DNA of 64,000 nucleotides from JBCBSK01 sp965250105 (GTDB taxonomy: Bacteria; Pseudomonadota; Alphaproteobacteria; Rhizobiales; Tepidamorphaceae). The notes below the pieces were generated by a model. The model ran no database searches. It had not been told where the DNA came from and worked only from the letters and a program-made list of their open reading frames with translations. The stretch lies in NCBI GenBank assembly GCA_965250105.1, contig OZ252290.1, positions 124,001-188,000 of the forward strand. The letters are read 5' to 3'. Position 1 is the stretch's first letter, and each line of letters begins with the position of its first letter. Both the position numbers and the translations under genes were made by a program. This document shows, piece after piece, positions 17,773 through 25,275 of the stretch.

Positions 17773-18746
17773 GCCAGGCGATCGCGAGCCCACAGACCGA
17801 CATGGTCGAGGGCGTCTATCTCTGCGAGCATCTCGACCTGCCCGCGCTGTTCGGCGCCGAGATCGCGGCACATCCGGGCCTGCGACTCTACCGCCCCGAA
17901 GAGGTGCCCGATCCGCACCGCATCCGCTTCGCGCTGGCCTGGCGTCCGGCGCCGGACGCCTTCGCCCATTATCCCAATCTGGAACTGGTGCAGGTCATCG
18001 CGGCGGGCGTCGATACGGTGCTCGGCACGCCAAGCCTGCCCGCGACCGTCGCCGTCGCCCGTGTCGAGGAGGCCGAGCAGGCCGCCGTCATGGCCGGCTT
18101 CGCCGCCTGGCATGTCGTCTGGCATCATCGGCGCATGGGCGCCTATCTCGACGCCGCCGCCCGCGCAGAATGGCGCCGCGTCAGCTTCCAAACACTGCGC
18201 CCGCCGAGCCAGGTGCCGGTCGGCGTGCTCGGCTACGGGCTGATGGGCCGGCAAATCGCGCGCGCCGTCGCCGCGATGGGCTTCCCGGTCCTGGCGGCGA
18301 GCCGCCGCGACGGCCCCGCCGACATGGGCGTCACGCGCGTGACTGGCACGGATGCCGTCGGCAGGGTCGCCGAGCGGGCCGAGATCCTTGTCAATGTGCT
18401 GCCGCTGACCGATGAAACACGCGATATCCTGGCGACGCCGCTGTTCGACCGGATGCCCGCGGGCGCGGCGCTAATCCAGCTCGGCCGGGGCGAACAGATG
18501 ATCGAGGAGGATCTTCTGACGGCCCTCGCCTCGGGCCGGATCGGCGGGGCGTCGGTCGATGTGTTCCGGCACGAGCCCCTGCCCGCCGACCATCCGTTCT
18601 GGGCGCATCCCAAGATCGTCGTCACCCCGCATGAAGCCAGCCTGGCCTCGGCGGCAGCGGTGGCGGGCGCGCTTGCCCAATCGGTCCGCGACATGCTGGC
18701 CGGGCGGCCGCCGGCGACGGCCGTGCACCAGCCCGTTCCCTCCTGA
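17769..18746 (+). CDS. D-2-hydroxyacid dehydrogenase, glyoxylate/hydroxypyruvate reductase A type
   Basis: NAD(P)-dependent D-isomer-specific 2-hydroxyacid dehydrogenase, 325 residues, closest in layout to GhrA. The nucleotide-binding motif reads VGVLGYGLMGRQIARAVAAMG, followed by INVLPLT-like text (LVNVLPLTDETRDIL), LIQLGRGEQMIEEDLL, DVFRHEPLPADHPFW and the catalytic His in VVTPHEAS. It would reduce glyoxylate, hydroxypyruvate or a similar 2-oxoacid, or oxidise a 2-hydroxyacid imported by the transporter. Its start overlaps the ATPase stop (ATGA), placing it firmly in this operon. Confidence 0.9.
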   Translation: MSQAIASPQTDMVEGVYLCEHLDLPALFGAEIAAHPGLRLYRPEEVPDPHRIRFALAWRPAPDAFAHYPNLELVQVIAAGVDTVLGTPSLPATVAVARVEEAEQAAVMAGFAAWHVVWHHRRMGAYLDAAARAEWRRVSFQTLRPPSQVPVGVLGYGLMGRQIARAVAAMGFPVLAASRRDGPADMGVTRVTGTDAVGRVAERAEILVNVLPLTDETRDILATPLFDRMPAGAALIQLGRGEQMIEEDLLTALASGRIGGASVDVFRHEPLPADHPFWAHPKIVVTPHEASLASAAAVAGALAQSVRDMLAGRPPATAVHQPVPS

Positions 18747-18764
18747 CAGAAGAGGTTCGTCCGG

Positions 18765-19796
18765 ATGAAATCGTTTTTCGACGAACGCCAGCTCGGTCAT
18801 CGGCCGGAGATCTACTATCGCGGCGGCGCCCCGATGCCCCATCCCGAGCAGCCGGAGCGCGCGACCCTGATCCGCGACATGCTGATCGAGAACGGCTTTT
18901 CAATCGAGGCGCCCCGCGACTTCGGCCTCGATCCGATCAAGGCGGTGCATGATCCGGCCTATGTGGACTTCTTCATCGATGCCCATGCCCGGTTCCTGGC
19001 CGAGGCCCCGAAGGACGCGCTCGGCATTCCGACGCGCCATCCCGGCTCACGACGCGGACGGGTGCCAAAGGACATCAATGGCGCGATGGGTTGGTGGATG
19101 ACCGATACCTCGACGCCGCTGACGGACAAGACCTTCGAGGCGATCTACTGGTCGGCGCAGACCGCGCTGTCGGCCGCCGAGGAGGTTATGGACGGCGCGC
19201 GCGCGGCCTATGGCCTGAGTCGGCCGCCCGGTCATCACGCCATGACCGACTGCGCCAACGGCTTCTGCTTCTACAACAATGCCGCGATCGCCACCCATCG
19301 CCTGCGCCGCCGCTGGTCTCGGATCGGCCTGCTCGATGTCGACGTGCATACCGGCAACGGTTCGATGGACATCTTCTACGAGCGCGGCGATGTGTTTTTC
19401 TGTTCGCTGCACCCCGATCCGGCGGTCTATCCGACCTTCTATCTCGGCTATGCCGACGAGACCGGCGACGGCGACGGCGCGGGTAGCACGCGCAACGAAG
19501 TCCTGGCCATGGGCGACGGCGAGCCCGAGGTGATGGCCGCGCTCGACCGGGGCCTAAAGGCCATCGAGCAGTTCGGCGCCGAAGCGCTCGTCATATCGCT
19601 CGGCTTCGACATGGCCGCGGACGATCCGCTGGCGGCGGTGAACGTGACCGCCGACGGCTTCGCCGAGATGGCGCGGCGCATCGCTCGCGCCGACCTGCCC
19701 ACGGTTTTGATCCAGGAAGGGGGCTATCTCGGCCCGTCGCTGAAGACAAATGCCGAAGCCTTCCTGACAACGTTCCGGCGCGAGATCGGCGGCTGA
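18765..19796 (+). CDS. Acetylpolyamine amidohydrolase-type deacetylase (class II HDAC family)
   Basis: Zinc hydrolase of 343 residues expected to remove acetyl groups from an amine. All active-site residues of bacterial acetylpolyamine amidohydrolases are visible at nearly the same positions as in the Mycoplana ramosa enzyme: the His157-His158 pair in RPPGHHAM, zinc ligands Asp193 and His195 in DVDVHTGNG, Asp282 in LGFDMAADD, and the transition-state Tyr321 in EGGYLGPS. The long insertion before the HH pair (about residues 85-115) that restricts the channel in polyamine deacetylases is also present. It is the last gene of the LysR-linked ABC operon, 18 bp after the dehydrogenase gene, suggesting the transported compound or a product is N-acetylated. 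Confidence 0.9.
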   Translation: MKSFFDERQLGHRPEIYYRGGAPMPHPEQPERATLIRDMLIENGFSIEAPRDFGLDPIKAVHDPAYVDFFIDAHARFLAEAPKDALGIPTRHPGSRRGRVPKDINGAMGWWMTDTSTPLTDKTFEAIYWSAQTALSAAEEVMDGARAAYGLSRPPGHHAMTDCANGFCFYNNAAIATHRLRRRWSRIGLLDVDVHTGNGSMDIFYERGDVFFCSLHPDPAVYPTFYLGYADETGDGDGAGSTRNEVLAMGDGEPEVMAALDRGLKAIEQFGAEALVISLGFDMAADDPLAAVNVTADGFAEMARRIARADLPTVLIQEGGYLGPSLKTNAEAFLTTFRREIGG

Positions 19797-19852
19797 CGCC
19801 CGGACGCGACGTTCAGGACAACCTATCCGCGCCGTTCACGGTGCAGCTGGCG

Positions 19853-20485
19853 CTAGCGCCCGCCGTAGGCTTTCATGAACAGCGCGACCGCCGCATCGAC
19901 GACGGCGTCGATCTCGGCCGTCTCGGGCGCCTCGCGCACCCTGAAGCGGAACGGCTGAACGAGCGTCGCCTGGCACAGCAGAACGAAGTGTTCCGCCGCC
20001 ATGCCCGGATCCTCGACCGCCAGTTCACCGGCCGCGGTCGCCTCTTCGAGATAGGTCGCGATACGCGCCGTGGCTGCTGCCGGTCCGGTCTCGTAGAAGA
20101 CCTTGCCGAGGGCGGGAAACCGCAAGACCTCGTGCAGAACGATGCGCTCCAGCGCATCGACCGTTTCGTCGAACAGCACCTTGAGAAGGCCGCGCCCGAT
20201 CTCGCCTAACGCGCCGGCAGGATCCGATGGGTTGAGGGGCGGGGCCACGATCAGCGCGGCCCGCCGCTCCACTTCCGAGATCACGAAGGCTTCGAACAAG
20301 TCGTCCTTGCTCGCAAAATAGGCGTAGAGCGTCGCCTTCGAGCCACCCACGGCAGCGGCAATCTCCGCCATGGAGGTCGCCTCATAGCCTTTTTGGAGGA
20401 AGATCGGTTTGGCGCGCGCGATCATCTCGCGGGCCCGATCATTTTCCTTTTGATGGCTCTCTCTTTGTTGCGGTTTTCTCGGCAC
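19853..20485 (-). CDS. TetR family transcriptional regulator
   Basis: Repressor of 210 residues from the GTG at 20485, chosen because GGGAGGA lies just before it; a longer frame to 20536 would run through its own promoter and operator. The HTH reads TSMAEIAAAVGGSKATLYAYFASKDDLFEAFV after a basic leader. The C-terminal ligand domain resembles the AefR-type TetR_C domains. Its upstream region holds a two-arm inverted repeat (20508-20522 and 20546-20560) that overlaps its own -10 element, so autorepression and control of the divergent nrtS gene are likely. The inducer is unknown; nitrate, nitrite or a toxic anion are guesses from the neighbours. Confidence 0.93.
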   Translation of the reverse strand: MPRKPQQRESHQKENDRAREMIARAKPIFLQKGYEATSMAEIAAAVGGSKATLYAYFASKDDLFEAFVISEVERRAALIVAPPLNPSDPAGALGEIGRGLLKVLFDETVDALERIVLHEVLRFPALGKVFYETGPAAATARIATYLEEATAAGELAVEDPGMAAEHFVLLCQATLVQPFRFRVREAPETAEIDAVVDAAVALFMKAYGGR

Positions 20486-20507
20486 GCCATCCTCCCTCAC
20501 CAAAAAA

Positions 20508-20536
20508 ACTGTACTGTACGGTCGATTGCTGATCAA
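20508..20536 (-). promoter_or_regulatory. tetR promoter candidate
   Basis: Reading leftward, TTGATC (complement of 20531-20536) and TACAGT (complement of 20508-20513) are separated by 17 bp, upstream of the GTG at 20485. The -10 lies inside the tetR-proximal operator arm, as expected for autorepression. Confidence 0.55.
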
Positions 20537-20560
20537 CGGCTTGATACCGTACTGTACAGT
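20508..20560. promoter_or_regulatory. TetR operator: two inverted GTAC-rich arms
   Basis: ACTGTACTGTACGGT at 20508-20522 and ACCGTACTGTACAGT at 20546-20560 are inverted copies differing only at the central base. Each arm is itself nearly palindromic around GTACTGTAC. Centre-to-centre spacing is 38 bp. It lies between the tetR start and the divergent nrtS gene. Confidence 0.85.
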
Positions 20561-20732
20561 TCAGTCATTCCGAGACTGAACCCCTGACGCACTGAGTACA
20601 CGACCACCGAACAGACGGTCGCCAAAGTGGACGACCACGACACGCCCTACCGCGACATGCCCCTGAACAGAACCGCGCCGGTATGTCGCCCGACCGACGA
20701 CACGGCAATCCGCAACGACAAAGGCATACCCC

Positions 20733-20984
20733 ATGGCCGAGCTTCCCGGTTCCTTCTGGCAATTCGCGTTCAGCAAGCCGGTGGTTCGGCGCGCCGCCGT
20801 CATGGCGCTCATCGTCGGGCCGATCATCGCCGTCATCAACTACGGCGATCTGGTCCTGTCCGGCGCCATGACGACGACGGCATGGCTGAAGATCGGGATC
20901 ACATTTCTCGTCCCCTACACCGTGTCGACGGTGTCGTCGGCGCTGGCGATCAGACACCCCCTCAAACAGGCCTCGGACACTTAA
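20733..20984 (+). CDS. NrtS-like small nitrate/nitrite transporter
   Basis: Membrane protein of 83 residues with two hydrophobic helices (about residues 19-40 and 49-70). The pattern RRAAVMALIVGPIIAVINYG followed by GDLVLSG and FLVPYTVSTVSSALA fits the NrtS family, small proteins that provide nitrate/nitrite transport in a marine cyanobacterium. The key signature I rely on is the NxGD turn between helices and LVPYxVST in the second helix. It faces the tetR gene across the operator. The family assignment is from pattern memory, not a search. It may work as an oligomer. Confidence 0.72.
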   Translation: MAELPGSFWQFAFSKPVVRRAAVMALIVGPIIAVINYGDLVLSGAMTTTAWLKIGITFLVPYTVSTVSSALAIRHPLKQASDT

Positions 20985-21057
20985 CGCCGGGTGGCGATCA
21001 GCGGGATCGGCCGGCGAAATCCTGAAAACATCCCGGATGGAGAAGGGAGATTTGGAC

Positions 21058-22263
21058 ATGCAGCTGCTACTGGAACTCGTCTTTGGCCTGTCCCTCACCC
21101 TGATGCTCTACATTAGTTGGCGGATGTTCCGCGATCTGGCCGACATCAGCCAGTGGATCGTTCGGACATCACGTCAGAGCACCATGTGGACGTTCCACAA
21201 TCGCCACAAGCTCGCGCTCGCGCTGGCCGTCCTTTGGGCCATCGCGACGGCGAGCTGCGTTTTCGGCGGCGCGGGGCATTGGATCATCCTGGCGATCTGC
21301 TCGCTCATCGCCGCCTTCGGCTTCGGCATCGGCTATGTCAACCCGCGCTTCATGATGCGCTCGCAGCATAAACACCCGCGCTACTATCCGATCGCCAAGG
21401 CCAAGGAGGTCTTGAGCCCCGAGACCAGCCTGATCGTCGTCGAAACCAAGGCGGGCGCTCGTGGGCACCCGGACCACCACATCCTGCGGCCGCATGTGGC
21501 CGGCCTGACCGATGCGGCCGGAGGCGAGGAGATGGTTCTCACCTATTGCGGCCTGAGCAATCTCGGCGTGGCCTATGTGCCGGAAATCGACGGGAAGAAA
21601 CTCGATCTCCAAGTCATGACCCAGCTCGAGAACAATCTCGTCATGTGGGATCGCAATTCGGGGGAACCGATCCAGCAGCTCTGGGGGCGGCTGGAGCGCG
21701 ACGGGCCGGACGGATCGGCAATGCCCGAACGGCCGAGCTACCGGATGCCGCTCTGGGCTTTCGAGAAGGCTTTTCCCGACGGCAAGGTCTTCCTCAATCC
21801 GATCGTGCCCGTCTGGAAGAACCCGATCCTGAGCATCTACGACCGGATCGTGCACATGGCCTTTGTCGGTGGCGTGAAGGATCAGGCCGAGAAGGATAGC
21901 CCGACCTTCCCCACCATCCCTCACGTCGACGATCGCCTACCGAACAAGGAGAAAGTCTATGCCGCCAATGTCGGCGACGACTATGTCGCCTGGACGAAGG
22001 ACTTCATCCACGAAAACGGCGATGTGCTGAATATCCGCCTGGGCGGCCGCGATATCGTCGTCGCCTATCATAGGGAACAGGACAGCGTCGGCATGTATGT
22101 CAACGACAGCGGCAACCGCGTGCAGGCCATCGAATTCGGCGGCGAAAGCGACCAGGGCCTCCTGCCCCGCCTCGAAACCATGAAATCGGCGGTCTACTGG
22201 ATCGTCTGGCAGAACTTCTTCCCGCAGACGGAGGTGAACAGACGGCCGCTACTGGCCGCATAG
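21058..22263 (+). CDS. Membrane-anchored DUF3179-like protein
   Basis: Product of 401 residues from the ATG at 21058 (AAGGGAG eight bases upstream; an in-frame ATG at 21037 contains this site and is less likely). Three hydrophobic helices occupy roughly the first 100 residues. The soluble part shows the DUF3179 pattern: YYPIAKAKEVLS, EEMVLTYCGLSNLGVAYVPE, LENNLVMWDRNSGEPIQQLWG, and PLWAFEKAFPDGKVF, including the conserved TYC cysteine. A less conserved C-terminal segment of about 120 residues follows. The function of DUF3179 is not established. It sits 73 bp after nrtS and is probably in the same TetR-controlled transcript. Confidence 0.72.
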   Translation: MQLLLELVFGLSLTLMLYISWRMFRDLADISQWIVRTSRQSTMWTFHNRHKLALALAVLWAIATASCVFGGAGHWIILAICSLIAAFGFGIGYVNPRFMMRSQHKHPRYYPIAKAKEVLSPETSLIVVETKAGARGHPDHHILRPHVAGLTDAAGGEEMVLTYCGLSNLGVAYVPEIDGKKLDLQVMTQLENNLVMWDRNSGEPIQQLWGRLERDGPDGSAMPERPSYRMPLWAFEKAFPDGKVFLNPIVPVWKNPILSIYDRIVHMAFVGGVKDQAEKDSPTFPTIPHVDDRLPNKEKVYAANVGDDYVAWTKDFIHENGDVLNIRLGGRDIVVAYHREQDSVGMYVNDSGNRVQAIEFGGESDQGLLPRLETMKSAVYWIVWQNFFPQTEVNRRPLLAA

Positions 22264-22340
22264 CCGAGCGATGCCCGCATCGAGCACGTCGGCGTGACCC
22301 TATGTCGAAGAAGCCGTCGGGGCGGAAACGGGCCCGGCGC

Positions 22341-23903
22341 TCACTCCCACTCGATCGTACCGGGCGGCTTGGACGTCACGTCATAGACGACCCGGTTAAC
22401 GCCGCGCACCTCATTGATGATCCGCGTCGCGGTGTCGGCGAGGAACGTCATGTCGAAATGGTAGAAATCCGCCGTCATGCCGTCGACCGAGGTCACGGCG
22501 CGCAAGGCCAGGACGCTCTCATAGGTCCGCCCGTCGCCCATCACGCCGACGGTCGACACCGGCAGGAGCACCGCGAAGGCCTGCCAGATCACGTCATAGA
22601 GGCCGGCCTTGCGGATCTCGTCGAGATAGATCGCATCCGCCTGGCGCAGTATGTCCAGCTTGTCACGGCTGACCGTGCCCGGATAGCGGATGGCCAGGCC
22701 CGGCCCCGGGAAGGGATGCCGGCCGATGAAGCTTTCCGGCAGGCCGAGTTCGCGGCCGAGCGCCCGCACCTCGTCCTTGAAGAGTTCGCGCAAGGGCTCG
22801 ACAAGGCCGAGATTCATGCGTTCCGGCAGCCCGCCGACATTGTGGTGCGATTTGATGGTCACCGACGGACCGCCGGTGAAGGAAACGCTCTCGATCACGT
22901 CCGGATAGAGCGTTCCCTGGGCCAGGAAATCGGCGCCGCCGAGCTTGCCGGCCTCGGCTTCGAACACGTCGATGAACAGCCCGCCGATGGTCTTGCGCTT
23001 CTGTTCGGGGTCGGAAACGCCGTCGAGACCATCGAGAAAGAGTTCCGATGCATCAACATGAACGAGCGGGATGTTATAGTGACCTCTGAACAGAGAGACG
23101 ACTTCTTCCGCCTCGTTCAACCGCATCAGACCATGATCGACGAAGATGCAGGTCAGTTGATCGCCGACCGCTTCATGGATGAGGACGGCGGCCACGGCCG
23201 AATCGACCCCGCCCGACAGCCCGCAGATCACCCGCTTGTCGCCCACTTGCGCGCGGATGCTGTCGATCGCCTGTTCGCGGAAGGCCGCCATCGTCCAGGC
23301 ACCCGAACAGCCGCAGATATCGATGACGAAGTTGCGGATCAGCCGCGCGCCATCCGGCGTGTGCACGACTTCCGGATGGAACTGGACGCCATAGAAGGAC
23401 CGCGCTTCGTCGGCGATCGCCGCGAAGGGCGCGTTGTCCGACACCGCGATCGGTTCGAAACCGTCGGGAAGCGCGGTGATCTTGTCGCCATGGCTCATCC
23501 AGACCTGCTGGCGCGAGCCCGGTTCCCAGACACCCTTGAACAGGCGCGCCGGGCGCTTGATCTCGACATGGGCGCGGCCGAATTCACGGGCATGGCCGGT
23601 TTCGACGTCGCCGCCGAGCTGGGCCGCCATGGTCTGTTCGCCATAGCAGATGCCGAAAACCGGGATATCGGCCTGGAAAACCGCGTCGGGCGCGCGCGGC
23701 GTATGCGCTTCGGTCACGCTGGCCGGTCCGCCAGACAGGATCACGCCCTTGGGCCGGAAGGCCGCGAAGGCGTCTTCTGCCTTCTGGAACGGGACGATCT
23801 CGCAATAGACGCCGGCCTCGCGCACGCGCCGGGCGATCAGCTGCGTGACCTGGCTGCCGAAATCGATGATCAGGATACGGTCGTCTTGCGCGTCGGGCGT
23901 CAT
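22341..23903 (-). CDS. guaA: GMP synthase (glutamine-hydrolysing)
   Basis: Last step of GMP synthesis, amination of XMP. The 520 residues comprise a class I glutamine amidotransferase domain (nucleophile Cys86 in FGICYGEQ; VQFHPEV for the His-Glu pair), an ATP-pyrophosphatase domain with the P-loop GLSGGVDSAV, and the C-terminal dimerisation domain ending TSKPPGTIEWE, diagnostic of GuaA. The ATG at 23903 is preferred, with AGGTG before it; a GTG three codons upstream is possible. It is third in a guaB-rsmB-guaA unit on this strand. Confidence 0.98.
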   Translation of the reverse strand: MTPDAQDDRILIIDFGSQVTQLIARRVREAGVYCEIVPFQKAEDAFAAFRPKGVILSGGPASVTEAHTPRAPDAVFQADIPVFGICYGEQTMAAQLGGDVETGHAREFGRAHVEIKRPARLFKGVWEPGSRQQVWMSHGDKITALPDGFEPIAVSDNAPFAAIADEARSFYGVQFHPEVVHTPDGARLIRNFVIDICGCSGAWTMAAFREQAIDSIRAQVGDKRVICGLSGGVDSAVAAVLIHEAVGDQLTCIFVDHGLMRLNEAEEVVSLFRGHYNIPLVHVDASELFLDGLDGVSDPEQKRKTIGGLFIDVFEAEAGKLGGADFLAQGTLYPDVIESVSFTGGPSVTIKSHHNVGGLPERMNLGLVEPLRELFKDEVRALGRELGLPESFIGRHPFPGPGLAIRYPGTVSRDKLDILRQADAIYLDEIRKAGLYDVIWQAFAVLLPVSTVGVMGDGRTYESVLALRAVTSVDGMTADFYHFDMTFLADTATRIINEVRGVNRVVYDVTSKPPGTIEWE

Positions 23904-23952
23904 GGCGAGCACCTAGAGGATTCCCGGCCGTCCCGCAAGACGCCGGCCCGCG

Positions 23953-25260
23953 TCATGCATGCCGTTCCACGATCGCCACGTAGAAGCCGTCGCAGCCGGT
24001 GCGGCGCGGCGTCATCTGCAGGCCGTGTCGGGTGACGAGGCTTCGTGCCGAAAGACGCTGGCCAGCCTCGCCCGGAAACGCCGCCTGAATGACGGTCTCC
24101 GCCGCAATCGCGGCGAAGTCCGGCATCTCGTCGAGAAAGGCCGCCAGCCGGTCATCGTTTTCCGCGGGCAACATGGAACAGGTGATATAGGCAAGTCGCC
24201 CGCCGGGCCGGACGAAGGGCGCGGCGGCACGCAACACCGTGTCCTGTTCCGCCATACGGGCCTTGAGCGCGTCGGGCGTGACCCGCCATTTGCTGTCCGG
24301 TCGCCGCCGCCAGGTGCCCGATCCGGTGCATGGCACGTCGGTGACCACGAGATCCATGCGGCCGACGAGATCGTCCAGCACGCGATCATGCGCCGGGTCG
24401 CGCACCTGCACATTGCGCGCGCCCGCCCGTTGCAGCCGCTCATGGCTGTTGGCGAGCCGGCGGCGATCGGCATCATAGGCGTAGATCTGGCCCTTGTTCC
24501 CGAGCATGCCGGCCAGCGCCAGGGTCTTGCCGCCACCGCCGGCACAGAAATCGAGCACCTGCTGGCCCGGCCGCGCGCCGGTCAGAAGGGCCGCGATCTG
24601 CGACCCCTCGTCCTGGATCTCGACGCGGCCCTTGCGATACTCGGCTTCCGAGGCGACGGAGGGCGGCCGCGCAGGGCCCACCCCCGCCGCGATCCGGATG
24701 CCCCAGGGCGACAGCGGCGTCGGTTCGGGCTTTAGCCGGGCCAGCGATTTGAGGCATTTCGGCCGGTCGGCCTTCAGCACATTGACCCTGAGATCGAGAC
24801 CGGCGCGGGCGGCCAGCGCCTGGCCCTCGGTCACCGCCTCGGGGCCAAACGCCTGTTCGATGTCCGGCCAGATCCAGTCCGGCACATCGGCCCGCACGGC
24901 ATCGGGCGCAATCTCATCACGGGGATCGATCAGGGCACGGCGTTCGGCTATGGAAAGCGGCTCCGGCGCATGCGGATCGGCGGTGAAGGCATCGGCGATC
25001 TCATCGGGCGACCGCGCCCAGGCGCCGTGCAGCACCGCCAGCACGGCGGCGCGCGGGCTGTCATCTCCCATCCGCCAGGCCGACGAAGCGCGCCAGCGCA
25101 GGCAGTCGAAGACGAGATTACCGATCGCGGCCCGGTCGCCGGAGCCTGCGAAGCGGTGCGCCCGCCCCCAGTCCTTCAGGGCTTCGGACACCGGCAGGCG
25201 CCGACCCTCGACATCGCGCAGGATCTCGATGGCCGCGGCGGCGCGACCGCCCAGCCTCAT
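23953..25260 (-). CDS. RsmB/NOP family RNA m5C methyltransferase
   Basis: SAM-dependent cytosine-5 RNA methyltransferase, 435 residues. The N-terminal ~150 residues are the NusB-like RNA-binding region, and the catalytic domain carries DFCAGGGGKT (237-246) for SAM, then VVTDVPCTGSGTWRRRPD with Cys311 and YITCSMLPAEND with Cys361, the two cysteines used for catalysis and product release. RsmB itself modifies 16S rRNA C967; whether this is the orthologue or a paralogue cannot be settled. It lies 15 bp after guaB and 49 bp before guaA, an order recurrent in alphaproteobacteria. Confidence 0.93.
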   Translation of the reverse strand: MRLGGRAAAAIEILRDVEGRRLPVSEALKDWGRAHRFAGSGDRAAIGNLVFDCLRWRASSAWRMGDDSPRAAVLAVLHGAWARSPDEIADAFTADPHAPEPLSIAERRALIDPRDEIAPDAVRADVPDWIWPDIEQAFGPEAVTEGQALAARAGLDLRVNVLKADRPKCLKSLARLKPEPTPLSPWGIRIAAGVGPARPPSVASEAEYRKGRVEIQDEGSQIAALLTGARPGQQVLDFCAGGGGKTLALAGMLGNKGQIYAYDADRRRLANSHERLQRAGARNVQVRDPAHDRVLDDLVGRMDLVVTDVPCTGSGTWRRRPDSKWRVTPDALKARMAEQDTVLRAAAPFVRPGGRLAYITCSMLPAENDDRLAAFLDEMPDFAAIAAETVIQAAFPGEAGQRLSARSLVTRHGLQMTPRRTGCDGFYVAIVERHA

Positions 25261-25275
25261 CGGCCCCGGATCCCG

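Noticed and set aside
16156..17871. Minus-strand open frame of 571 codons over the DppDF gene
   Set aside because: Antisense of two ABC ATPase domains; low-complexity His/Gln/Asp-rich product without motifs.
22302..24035. Plus-strand open frame of 577 codons over guaA
   Set aside because: Shadow of guaA, which has all catalytic motifs on the other strand.
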